Shown one piece after another: positions 8,182 through 15,974 of a stretch of 19,494 nucleotides of DNA (position 1 is the first letter of the stretch; each line of letters begins with the position of its first letter). The notes beneath the pieces were generated by a model. The model ran no database searches. It had not been told where the DNA came from and saw only the letters and a list, made by a program, of their open reading frames with translations. Location: the NCBI GenBank assembly GCA_947623615.1, contig CANQHH010000004.1, positions 1-19,494 on the forward strand, written 5' to 3'. Origin of the DNA: an uncultured Clostridia bacterium (lineage in GTDB: Bacteria; Bacillota; Clostridia; TANB77; CAG-508). The position numbers were made by a program, and so were the translations under genes.

Positions 8182-9036
8182 ATGTATGATGTAATAATTA
8201 TCGGTGCAGGACCTGCTGGAATATCTGCTAGTTTATATTTGAAAAGAGCGAATCTTAAAGTATTGGTTATTTTTAAAGAATATGGTTCATTGGGAAAAGC
8301 AGAAAAAATAGGAAATTATTATGGACTTGAAAATGAAATTTCAGGTAAAGAATTATTTCAAATAGGAATTAATCAAGCTAAGAAAAATAATATTGATGTA
8401 GTACAAGATGAAGTAATATCGATTTCAAAAGATGATTTATTTACAGTTACAACTGTAAATAGAGAATATAAGTCAAAAAAGTTAATACTTGCTACAGGAG
8501 TAAATAGAAAAACTCCAAATATAAAAGGAATACAAGAATATGAAGGAAAGGGTGTAAGTTATTGTGCAGTATGTGATGCCTTTTTCTATAAAAATAAAGA
8601 TGTAGTGGTAATTGGAAATGGAAATTATGCTATACATGAAGCTATGCAGTTGAAAAATGTAGTGAAATCAGTTACAATATTAACAAATGGTGAAAAAATT
8701 GTGGAAAATAGAGATGGACAACAGTTCGAAATTGATGAACAACCAATAAGAGAATTTAGAGGAAACAATAAAATAGAAGAGGTTGAATTTACTAATAATA
8801 AGATAAAGAATATAAGTGGAGTATTTGTTGCATTAGGTACAGCTTCAAGTGGTGATTTAGCTAGGAAGATTGGGGCAGTCGTTAAAAATAATAATATAAT
8901 CGCTAATGAAAAAATGGAAACAACAGTAAAGGATTTATATGCATGTGGTGATTGCACAGGAGGGATTTTACAGATAAATAAAGCTGTTTATGAAGGTGCT
9001 AAAGTGGCATTGAATATAATAGCTAATAAAGAATAG
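8182..9036 (+). CDS. Thioredoxin reductase-like flavoprotein, probably not NADPH-linked
   Basis: A 284-residue two-domain flavoprotein that reduces thioredoxin through an internal disulfide. The FAD motif GAGPAG is at 8-13, the ATG motif at 105-107, the redox pair CAVC at 128-131, and the C-terminal FAD motif ACGDCTGG at 254-261. In NADPH-dependent enzymes the second nucleotide site has GGGDSA and a downstream HRRxxxR. Here the first reads GNGNYA (145-150), and no Arg cluster follows (ILTNGEKIVEN). The protein is also about 25-35 residues shorter than the usual form. These features fit the pyridine-nucleotide-independent, ferredoxin-linked reductases known from Clostridia, which is an inference. 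GGGGG precedes the ATG. The thioredoxin gene begins 13 bases downstream, so the pair is an operon. Confidence 0.85.
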   Translation: MYDVIIIGAGPAGISASLYLKRANLKVLVIFKEYGSLGKAEKIGNYYGLENEISGKELFQIGINQAKKNNIDVVQDEVISISKDDLFTVTTVNREYKSKKLILATGVNRKTPNIKGIQEYEGKGVSYCAVCDAFFYKNKDVVVIGNGNYAIHEAMQLKNVVKSVTILTNGEKIVENRDGQQFEIDEQPIREFRGNNKIEEVEFTNNKIKNISGVFVALGTASSGDLARKIGAVVKNNNIIANEKMETTVKDLYACGDCTGGILQINKAVYEGAKVALNIIANKE

Positions 9037-9049
9037 GGAGGATAAATAT

Positions 9050-9364
9050 ATGTCAGTTATTAATTTAACAACAGAAAATTTTGAAGAGGAAGTTACACAA
9101 TCCAGAGTACCAGTACTTATAGATTTTTGGGCAGTATGGTGTGGACCATGTAAGATGATGGCTCCAGTTGTAGAGCAAATTTCAGAAGAAATGGGAGATA
9201 GTGCCAAAATATGTAAAGTAAATATAGATGAACAGGGTGAACTTGCAGAAAGATTTAATGTTATGAGTATACCTACTTTTATATTAATAGAAAATGGCGA
9301 AGAAAAAGAAAAAATGGTAGGAGCTATGCCTAAGGAAGAATTATCTAAAATATTTAATAAATAG
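9050..9364 (+). CDS. trxA: Thioredoxin
   Basis: A 104-residue cytoplasmic thioredoxin that reduces protein disulfides. The active site WCGPCK is at 30-35 (Cys31, Cys34), and the cis-proline loop SIPTF is at 73-77. The length and the DFWAVW strand before the active site are canonical. The ribosome site GGGAGG overlaps the stop of the reductase gene, so the two are translated as a unit and that reductase is the likely electron donor. It has one extra Cys (Cys55) away from the active site. Confidence 0.95.
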   Translation: MSVINLTTENFEEEVTQSRVPVLIDFWAVWCGPCKMMAPVVEQISEEMGDSAKICKVNIDEQGELAERFNVMSIPTFILIENGEEKEKMVGAMPKEELSKIFNK

Positions 9365-9397
9365 AAAGAATTATTATAAAGTGAGGAAACAAAAGAA

Positions 9398-10333
9398 ATG
9401 GCTAATGATGAAAGAATAGTTAATAAAATTATACCTATAGAAACAATAATAGAAGTTGCTAAGTATTTTGAAGATGAAAGGCAAGAATATATAAAATTAT
9501 TTGAAGAAGATAAAAGAAAAAATGAGAAAAAAGAATTTAATGAAAGAGCTTATGATTATTACAAGGGAACTGCAAAGGTACAGTATAAAATATATTTCAA
9601 TGATGGTTCGTCAGTAAACGAAGAAGGTTATGAATGGTTTATAGGAAAAATAAATAATTTAGAAAATATTAATGAAATAACATTATTTTTGAGAATAACT
9701 TATTTTTCTAATGATAGGAGAGATGAAGCTATAGAAAATTCATATAGACATTCTTTTGTAAGTGTGAGTTTTAAAGAGGAAGGCGTACATCTGAATATAG
9801 ACGGAAAAGGGATGGAAGAAGATGTTTATAAACTGCATTCAAATATAAAAAACATAATTGAAAAAAATGAAGAAAGATATAATAATACTGTAAAAAAGAA
9901 AACAAGACGAATTCAAAGTTTTTGCCTTTCAATAGGATTTGTGTTATCATATATAGTTTATATTATATTAATAGTAAATAAAAATAATTTGCCTACCATA
10001 TTATCTGATTATTTAGATAATAAATTAATAATTATTATTGGGCAATGGATTGTTGCTTTAGCATTGGGAAATATTTTGGGACAACCAATAATGAAATCGT
10101 GGTATAAAAATATTTTACCAAGAATAAGGATATCTCATTATAGTAAAGCTGCTCGACAAAAAATCTATGTTGAAGATGTTGATGACTATGTAAAAAAGGA
10201 TGAAGTACAAATCGGAAGATTTACTAATAATGGAAAAAAAAGAGCATTGATTGAGAAGGTTTATAAAATTACAAGTAAAATTGTTTTGTTACAATTGGCA
10301 ATTAGTGTATTGTTATATTTGGTATTAAAGTAA
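9398..10333 (+). CDS. Membrane protein of unknown function
   Basis: A 311-residue protein that I do not recognise. Residues 1-170 are a charged soluble region that includes a possible alpha/beta stretch (KVQYKIYFNDGSSV; EITLFLRITYFSND; HSFVSVSFKEEGVHLNID). Three hydrophobic segments follow at about 173-194, 210-232 and 292-311, with a roughly 55-residue charged loop between the second and third. GTGAGGA lies about 12 bases before the ATG. The gene starts 33 bases after thioredoxin and ends 43 bases before the MoxR gene. It could belong to either group, and its role is not inferable. Confidence 0.8.
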   Translation: MANDERIVNKIIPIETIIEVAKYFEDERQEYIKLFEEDKRKNEKKEFNERAYDYYKGTAKVQYKIYFNDGSSVNEEGYEWFIGKINNLENINEITLFLRITYFSNDRRDEAIENSYRHSFVSVSFKEEGVHLNIDGKGMEEDVYKLHSNIKNIIEKNEERYNNTVKKKTRRIQSFCLSIGFVLSYIVYIILIVNKNNLPTILSDYLDNKLIIIIGQWIVALALGNILGQPIMKSWYKNILPRIRISHYSKAARQKIYVEDVDDYVKKDEVQIGRFTNNGKKRALIEKVYKITSKIVLLQLAISVLLYLVLK

Positions 10334-10376
10334 ATAAATTTATTTAATATTATAAAACAAAAGAAAGGGGAAAAAA

Positions 10377-11363
10377 ATGCAAAACGTTAATATATCAGCA
10401 GAAGAAATGCAAAGAAGTGATTTAATAGTAAAGGCAATTTCAGATTATTATACATCTAGAATAGTAGGACAAAAAAATTTACAAATATCGCTATTAATAA
10501 CATTAATAGCAAATGGGCATATACTAGTCGAGTCTGTACCAGGATTGGCAAAAACTACAGCTGCCAAGGTTTTAACTGAGAGCTGTGGGGGTAAATTCTC
10601 TAGGATACAATGTACACCAGATTTATTACCAAGTGATATAATAGGTACTCAAACTTATAATGCTAAAACATCAGAGTTTGAAACAAAGATTGGACCAGTA
10701 TATGCTAATTTTGTGTTGTTGGACGAAATAAATAGATCAAGTTCTAAGACACAAAGTGCAATGTTAGAGGCAATGCAAGAAAGACAAGTAAGCATAGGAG
10801 GAGAAAATCATAAATTACCAGATATATTTGTGGTAATAGCAACTCAAAATCCGATAGAGCAGGAAGGAACATATCCATTAGCCGAAGCACAACAGGATAG
10901 ATTTATAATAAAAGAAATATTAAACTATCCTACAGCAGCAGAAGAATTTGAAGTATTAAACAGAATTGAAAATGATGTGTTTACTAAAAAAGAAAAGGTT
11001 GTTAATTTAAAAGATATAAAATATTTGCAAGAGTTAAGTAAAAGGGTATATATAGATGATTCGATAAAAAAATACATTATACAATTAGTACAAGCTACTA
11101 GAAATGCGAAAAAGGTTATATCACCTGATCTTTCAAAGTACATAATAAATGGAGCTAGCACAAGAGCAAATATAGCGTTCATGGAAGCGGGAAAGGCATT
11201 AGCATTAATAAATAGAAGAGCATATGTAACTCCTGACGATATTAAGTCATTAAGTTATAGTATTTTAAGACATAGAATTGCATTAAGTTTTGAAGCAATT
11301 GTAGATGAAGTTAAGGTTGAAACTATAATAGATGCAATAGTTTCATCAATAAAAGCTCCATAG
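10377..11363 (+). CDS. MoxR-family AAA+ ATPase
   Basis: A 328-residue AAA+ ATPase of the MoxR group, which acts as a chaperone-like remodeller working with VWA-domain proteins, often in envelope assembly or stress response. Visible motifs are the Walker A SVPGLAKTT (53-61), Walker B VLLDEINRS (113-121), sensor-1 region ATQNP (155-159) and AQQDRF (171-176). A C-terminal lid domain follows. The lead-in to Walker A reads ESVPGLAKT, where most relatives have EGVPGLAKT; this should not affect binding. AAAGGGG precedes the ATG. The DUF58 gene follows after 25 bases, as is usual for MoxR operons. Confidence 0.93.
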   Translation: MQNVNISAEEMQRSDLIVKAISDYYTSRIVGQKNLQISLLITLIANGHILVESVPGLAKTTAAKVLTESCGGKFSRIQCTPDLLPSDIIGTQTYNAKTSEFETKIGPVYANFVLLDEINRSSSKTQSAMLEAMQERQVSIGGENHKLPDIFVVIATQNPIEQEGTYPLAEAQQDRFIIKEILNYPTAAEEFEVLNRIENDVFTKKEKVVNLKDIKYLQELSKRVYIDDSIKKYIIQLVQATRNAKKVISPDLSKYIINGASTRANIAFMEAGKALALINRRAYVTPDDIKSLSYSILRHRIALSFEAIVDEVKVETIIDAIVSSIKAP

Positions 11364-11388
11364 TATAGAGTGGAGAGGAGAACTTATT

Positions 11389-12252
11389 ATGAATATGAAA
11401 TATATTACACAAATAAAAGCTAACCTTTCTATATATACAAAGAAAAAGACTTCTAATATATTAGATGGATTTTACAATTCTATTTACAAAGGAAAGAGTA
11501 TGAATTTTGAAGACTTAAGGGAATATGTAATTGGTGACAATGTAAAAGACATAGATTGGAAGGCATCAGCAAGGACTAACAAAATTCTGATAAAACAGTA
11601 CATAGCAGAGAAAAAGCATAATATATTGTTCATATTGGATACAGGAAAGAAAATGCTAGCTGATACAAGAGAATTAGATTCCAAAAAAAGTGTAGCTTTA
11701 ATGGCTACAGGCACAGTATGTTATTTAGTAGATACACATGGTGATTCAATAAGTGCAATATATAGAGGAAAAAATGATATTAAATATTTTCCATTTAAAA
11801 CTGGACTTTATAATATAGAGCGAATATTAAATTCATATGAAAAAGATATGGGATGTGAAAATAACTTAGAAGATTTAATTAATTATGTACTAAAATTTAT
11901 AACAAGGAGAATGATAATATTTATAGTAACAGATATAGATGGAATGAGCAATGTTTCGGAAAGAACATTAAGGAGATTATCATTGCTACATGATGTAATG
12001 TTTATAAATGTATCAGATGCCTTAATGACAGGTTATAATTCTTTTGATGTAGATATGGATAAATATATTCCAGATTATATTTTGGAAGATGAGAAGTTAA
12101 AAGAAATAGAATTAGAGATAAAAACAAAAATTTATGAGGAAACGAAAGAAAAATTTAAGAAATATAAAATTGCTACTACAACTATACATAAGCAGAAGGA
12201 CATTGTAAGTGATTTATTTAAATTATTAGAAAGGCGAAAATTTGAAAGATAA
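11389..12252 (+). CDS. DUF58 protein (VWA-like, MoxR partner)
   Basis: A 287-residue DUF58 protein. The family signature GDNVKDIDWKASAR is at 49-62. It is followed by the VWA-like strand NILFILDTGKKM (78-89), where the metal site usually reads DxSxS; here Asp-Thr-Gly-Lys-Lys removes both Ser ligands, so metal binding is doubtful. No membrane segment is seen, unlike the longer DUF58 proteins with N-terminal helices. The protein is thought to act with MoxR, judging from conserved gene order in many bacteria. GGAGAGGAGA lies before the ATG; a second in-frame ATG sits two codons on. Confidence 0.9.
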   Translation: MNMKYITQIKANLSIYTKKKTSNILDGFYNSIYKGKSMNFEDLREYVIGDNVKDIDWKASARTNKILIKQYIAEKKHNILFILDTGKKMLADTRELDSKKSVALMATGTVCYLVDTHGDSISAIYRGKNDIKYFPFKTGLYNIERILNSYEKDMGCENNLEDLINYVLKFITRRMIIFIVTDIDGMSNVSERTLRRLSLLHDVMFINVSDALMTGYNSFDVDMDKYIPDYILEDEKLKEIELEIKTKIYEETKEKFKKYKIATTTIHKQKDIVSDLFKLLERRKFER

Positions 12253-12278
12253 AGTGTCTTTTGAATTAGATATATAAA

Positions 12279-12752
12279 ATGAATACAAGTGTTAATTTAC
12301 AGGATTCTTTTACATATTCTTTAATACCTTTGGCAATTTTTATAATTTTAATAATAATAGAAACGGTTTGTTTAATTTGTACTAGGAAAAAGAAAGGGAA
12401 AACAGAAAAAATAAAAGTAGAAGAAATTCCTGAAAAAAATAAAAAAGATATACCTGTAATAAAATCAAAATATCTAGAACAATTGAATACAATTTCAAGT
12501 AAATATGAGAATAATGTAATTGAGTTAAGAATAGCGTATCAATTGATAAGTGAAGCAGTAAGGATGTTTGTATTTGAGGTAACAGATATTACTACACAAA
12601 ATTATACATTGACTGAAATAAAAAAATTAAATATACCAAGTTTGTATGAGTTAATAGAAGAATATTATGAACCAGAATTTGCCAGTAAATCAGTGGGAGA
12701 TTTTGATGAGTCTATAAATAAGGCAAGGAGAATTATAAACGAATGGAATTAA
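12279..12752 (+). CDS. Small membrane protein of the MoxR-Bat cluster
   Basis: A 157-residue protein with one N-terminal membrane helix (about 14-34), a basic linker (CTRKKKGKTEK) and a soluble helical cytoplasmic part. The position between DUF58 and the VWA genes and the architecture match the DUF4381-like proteins of MoxR-Bat operons, but I see no decisive motif. The start has no clear Shine-Dalgarno sequence (AT-only bases precede the ATG), so it may rely on coupling from the DUF58 gene 26 bases upstream. It overlaps the next gene by 10 bases. Confidence 0.75.
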   Translation: MNTSVNLQDSFTYSLIPLAIFIILIIIETVCLICTRKKKGKTEKIKVEEIPEKNKKDIPVIKSKYLEQLNTISSKYENNVIELRIAYQLISEAVRMFVFEVTDITTQNYTLTEIKKLNIPSLYELIEEYYEPEFASKSVGDFDESINKARRIINEWN

Positions 12753-13803
12753 TGTATCCAATTGTAATAATTGTATGTTTAGTAACTTCAATAATATTAT
12801 TTTTTGTGAAATTAAATAATAAAGGTAAATATACAGAAGGTAAAAGAGTTGCTAATACAAAATTTATAAAAGAAACGCAATATTATAAAGATAAAATGAA
12901 AAGATATAATATTTTATCTAATACAATTAAAATATTAAGTGTAATGTGTATAATAGTAACAGGAGTATTAATAGCAAGACCTGTTACTGTACAGGAAAGA
13001 GGCGATGATAAATATAATAGGGATATTATAATAGGATTAGATATATCGCTTTCTGAATGCGACGTCAATTTGGAGTTAGTAAAAAAGTTTAAAGAAATAA
13101 TACCTAATATTGAGGGAGATAGAATTGGAATAGTATTATTTAATACAGCGCCAATAGTATATTCTCCATTAACAGATGACTATGATTATATAAATGAATG
13201 TTTAGATAATATAGAAAAGCAAATGCAGATAGTTGTAAATAATGGTGGGGAAATTCCATGGATTACAGCTTATGAGGATCGGCCAAGAAGGTGTTGATAT
13301 CGGAACATTTTGGTATGGAGGAGCACTTGCAAATAATGATACTAGGGGAAGTTCACTAGTAGGTGATGGCTTGGCACGGAACCATATATTCATTTCCAGA
13401 TATAAAAAATAATACTGAACGAACAAGAATAATTTTATTTGCTACAGATAATGTTGTTGATGGAGATGAGATAATTTCTCTTGATGAAGCATGTGGTTTA
13501 TGTAAGCAGTACAATATAAATTTATATGCGTATTGCCCAACTGTTGATATGAATAAATATACAACACAAAAATATATAGATTCATATAGGAGAGCAGTAG
13601 AAAATAGGGCAAATGGAAAGTTTTATACAGGTGATTTAAACCAAATGTCAACTAATATGGTAAATGAAATAAAAAATACCAAGACGTCATTATTAAAAAC
13701 GAGTAAGAAGACATATGTAACAGATCATCCAGAAATAATTTTTGTAATTATTATGATATTATTTATAACTTTAATTATTATAGAGAAAAGGATTAAATTA
13801 TGA
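12743..13803 (+). pseudogene. VWA-domain membrane protein (BatA-like), broken by two +1 frameshifts
   Basis: In three frames this is one VWA protein of about 350 residues. The first frame (12743 to 13276 or so) gives two membrane helices (about 5-22 and 62-78) and the metal-site strand GLDISLS (Asp100). It runs into a TGA at 13295-13297. The next frame, from 13278, continues the family sequence as IGQEGVDIGTFWYGG and then SSLVGDGLA. The third frame continues as GTIYSFPD, then TRIILFATDN, and ends with a C-terminal helix at 13803. Removing one G near 13276-13277 and one C near 13376 restores a single open frame. This could be real inactivation or two sequencing or assembly errors. It starts inside the upstream gene and overlaps the next by four bases (ATGA). 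Confidence 0.85.
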
Positions 13804-14837
13804 TAGTAAATCCAATAATACCAGTATGGCTTATGGCTATAATATGTTTGATTTTAATTATATACATATTGAATAATAAAAAATTAAAAAGTATAGTTTC
13901 TAATAAAAAAGAAAATGAAAAAACTATTAGACAAAGAAAATTAATAAAAAGACATGTTGTTGATTCAACCATTAAAATACTTATAGTTATCACATTATTT
14001 GTTATAAATTTAAGGTTTATGGTACCTAATGGTGAAGGTATTGCTATAGAGAATGATTTAGATGTACTATTTGTTTTAGATAAAAGTATTAGTATGAGAG
14101 CCTTGGATTATAATGGAGGAAAAGAGCGATTAGAAGGTGTGATAAATGATTGTTGCCACATTGTTGATGAATTATCAGGTGCTAAATATTCAATTATAAC
14201 TTTTGGAGATGAGGCAAGGAAAATTGTGCCATTTACAACAGATTCTGATATGATACAAGCAGAACTTAAAGCGTTGACTTTAGAAAATGATTCTTATGCA
14301 AAAGGAACTTCTATAAATGTTGTAAAAGATACGTTAGAAGAAACTTTAAAAAAGGAAAAAGAGAAAATAGGAAATAGCAGAAAAATTATAGTGTTCTTTG
14401 TTACTGATGGTGAAATAACGGTAGAAGGGGAAAAATTGCATTCATTTTCAAATATGAGTCAATACATTTCTAATGGAGCAGTAATGGGATATGGAACAGA
14501 AGCTGGCGGAAAAATGATAAGTGATACATTTAAAGATGATCCAAGTGGTGAATATTATTATTTGTATTATTATGAGGATTTTAAGAAGGTAGATGCATTA
14601 TCAAAAATAGATGAAAATAATTTAAGGCAAATGGCAGGGGACTTAGGAATTGATTATATAAGAATGGATCAGCAAAAAAATATTAATAATAAATTGAAAG
14701 AAATAAAGCAAGATAGTACAGATGCCAATTCTGGAGAGAATAAAATAAATACAAATAAGGATATATATTACTATTTTGCAATTCCATTATTAATTTTATT
14801 AATAGCAGATTTTATAGTTAAAAAGAGGAGAATGTGA
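13800..14837 (+). CDS. VWA-domain membrane protein (BatB-like)
   Basis: A 345-residue protein with two N-terminal membrane helices (about 8-24 and 56-71), a VWA domain facing outward or periplasm-like space, and a closing helix at 323-341 with a basic tail. The metal site is complete: DKSIS (94-98), the Thr in AKGTS, and Asp in VTDGE. The VWA domain probably binds a protein partner through a metal ion, with MoxR acting on the complex. The ATGA overlap with the broken BatA-like gene suggests tight coupling, so the damage upstream could also reduce translation here. Confidence 0.9.
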   Translation: MIVNPIIPVWLMAIICLILIIYILNNKKLKSIVSNKKENEKTIRQRKLIKRHVVDSTIKILIVITLFVINLRFMVPNGEGIAIENDLDVLFVLDKSISMRALDYNGGKERLEGVINDCCHIVDELSGAKYSIITFGDEARKIVPFTTDSDMIQAELKALTLENDSYAKGTSINVVKDTLEETLKKEKEKIGNSRKIIVFFVTDGEITVEGEKLHSFSNMSQYISNGAVMGYGTEAGGKMISDTFKDDPSGEYYYLYYYEDFKKVDALSKIDENNLRQMAGDLGIDYIRMDQQKNINNKLKEIKQDSTDANSGENKINTNKDIYYYFAIPLLILLIADFIVKKRRM

Positions 14838-15442
14838 TGAAAAAAAATATATTAATTGTAATATACGTTATTTCAATAATTATAACTTTGCTATTAGTGT
14901 GTAATTTTGTAATTTCACGAAATTATATTGAAAATTATAATATTGGAAATAAGTTATATAAAGAAAAAAAGTATGATGAAGCAATAGACAAATACAAAAA
15001 AGCATTAGAAAGCATTAATATTCCACAAAAAAAGGAATGTAGTATCAGAATAAATTATGCCTTAGCTATTTGTAAAACAGTGCAAATAGATATGAGTGAC
15101 TCGGAAAGTGTGTCAAATGCAATAAGGAAATATGAATCTGCAATAGATGTTTTGACAGAAAAGGGATGTGCAAATAAAGATGATGATAATGGTCATAGTG
15201 AAAAGGCAGAACAATTAAAAAAGGATATTCAAGAAGCAATTAATAAATTAAAAAGTACAGAGAAAGTAGAAGGCGATAGTGAAGAGGAAGATGACAATGT
15301 TCAAAAGCCAAAAGAAGGTGGAACAGTTGAGCAAAAAATACAATTAATAAAAGAAAATGCAACAAAAAGCCAAAGAGAAAACGAAAATAAATATGAGAGT
15401 TATAGTAAAATGCTCGATAATCCAGTAGATAAAAAATGGTAA
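14837..15442 (+). CDS. TPR-containing membrane-anchored protein (BatC-like)
   Basis: A 201-residue protein with one N-terminal membrane helix (about 5-25), then at least one clear TPR unit (YNIGNKLYKEKKYDEAIDKY) and a second looser one, and a highly charged tail. It is the last gene of the MoxR-Bat cluster, where TPR proteins are typical. The ATG at 14837 is preferred over a GTG three bases earlier: it makes the TGATG junction with the previous stop and lies six bases after AGAGGAG (14824-14830). A strong terminator follows 15 bases downstream. Confidence 0.85.
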   Translation: MKKNILIVIYVISIIITLLLVCNFVISRNYIENYNIGNKLYKEKKYDEAIDKYKKALESINIPQKKECSIRINYALAICKTVQIDMSDSESVSNAIRKYESAIDVLTEKGCANKDDDNGHSEKAEQLKKDIQEAINKLKSTEKVEGDSEEEDDNVQKPKEGGTVEQKIQLIKENATKSQRENENKYESYSKMLDNPVDKKW

Positions 15443-15457
15443 AAAGTTAAAAGTAAT

Positions 15458-15491
15458 CAAAAAAAGAATTCTTTATAGAATTCTTTTTTTG
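15458..15491. terminator. Bidirectional rho-independent terminator
   Basis: A perfect 14-bp stem with a six-base loop: C-A7-GAATTC, TTTATA, GAATTC-T7-G. The T7 serves the plus-strand MoxR-Bat cluster, and the A7 becomes a U-run for the converging regulator gene at 15532. Confidence 0.88.
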
Positions 15492-15531
15492 TGAGGTTTG
15501 AAGAATTAATATTTGATAAATTACTTATTTA

Positions 15532-15741
15532 TTATGTGTTTTTAAATTCAATAATATCTTCAATATTACATTTAAGGGTACCACATATCTTAGCTAAAGT
15601 GTCAGTATCTAACCTTGTAACATTTCCTCTACAGTAATTTAGAATTGTGTCATATCGTAAACCACCATTTCTTACAAGGCTACTTCTACTAATATTATTA
15701 GATTTTAAATATTTATCTAATTTTATAATTATTTCTCCCAT
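15532..15741 (-). CDS. Small Cro/C1-type (YozG-like) HTH regulator
   Basis: A 69-residue DNA-binding protein that is almost only a Cro/C1 helix-turn-helix domain. The recognition region is SRSSLVRNGGLRYDTILNYC, followed by RLDTDTLAKICGTLKCNIEDIIEF, which matches the short YozG/HTH_26 type. The ATG at 15741 is chosen because AGGTG (15751-15755) sits nine bases upstream; a GTG at 15753 would overlap that site. It diverges from the pilin-like gene. The intervening DNA carries two copies of a TACG-N6-CGTAG palindrome, the likely operators of this protein. It probably represses the pilin promoter and perhaps itself. Confidence 0.88.
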   Translation of the reverse strand: MGEIIIKLDKYLKSNNISRSSLVRNGGLRYDTILNYCRGNVTRLDTDTLAKICGTLKCNIEDIIEFKNT

Positions 15742-15784
15742 TATGTATATCACCTATATAAAATTTATCACAAAAATATAAGTA

Positions 15785-15813
15785 TTGACAGCTACGAAAA
15801 GTCGTAGTATAAT
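15785..15813 (+). promoter_or_regulatory. Consensus sigma-A promoter of the pilin-like gene
   Basis: TTGACA (15785-15790) and TATAAT (15808-15813) are both perfect, with exactly 17 bases between them. Transcription should start near 15820. The spacer is filled by a palindrome, so the promoter looks strong and tightly repressible. Confidence 0.9.
15792..15807. promoter_or_regulatory. Operator 1 (palindrome in promoter spacer)
   Basis: CTACG-AAAAGT-CGTAG, extended to six-base arms (CTACGA / TCGTAG). It occupies the spacer between the -35 and -10 boxes, so a bound protein would block polymerase. The likely binder is the adjacent HTH protein. Confidence 0.75.
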
Positions 15814-15819
15814 TGCGGT

Positions 15820-15835
15820 ATACGGGAAAGCGTAG
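15820..15835. promoter_or_regulatory. Operator 2 (second copy of the palindrome)
   Basis: ATACG-GGAAAG-CGTAG, with the same N6 spacing as operator 1 and four to five matching bases per arm. It is centred 28 bp downstream of operator 1, over the predicted start site. Confidence 0.65.
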
Positions 15836-15974
15836 TAGATTAAAACTATGTATTATCCGACAAAAAATTATGTTAATTTATCTATTTGAAAAAGAAAATT
15901 ATTTAAGAAAACGGATAGTAAAAGACGAAACTGTGGATAATAAAAAAGCAGTAAATGAACAAAAGGAGGAAAAA

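Noticed and set aside
13278..13385. Programmed frameshifting in the BatA-like gene
   Set aside because: Two separate +1 shifts would be needed, and neither site shows a slippery sequence, rare-codon stall or stimulatory structure that I can see. Mutation or error is simpler.
15813..15974. N-terminal extension of the pilin-like frame back to 15813
   Set aside because: It would start inside the -10 box and before the predicted transcript start. No Shine-Dalgarno site is present and the prepilin leader would be far too long. The ATG at 15975 has AGGAGG.
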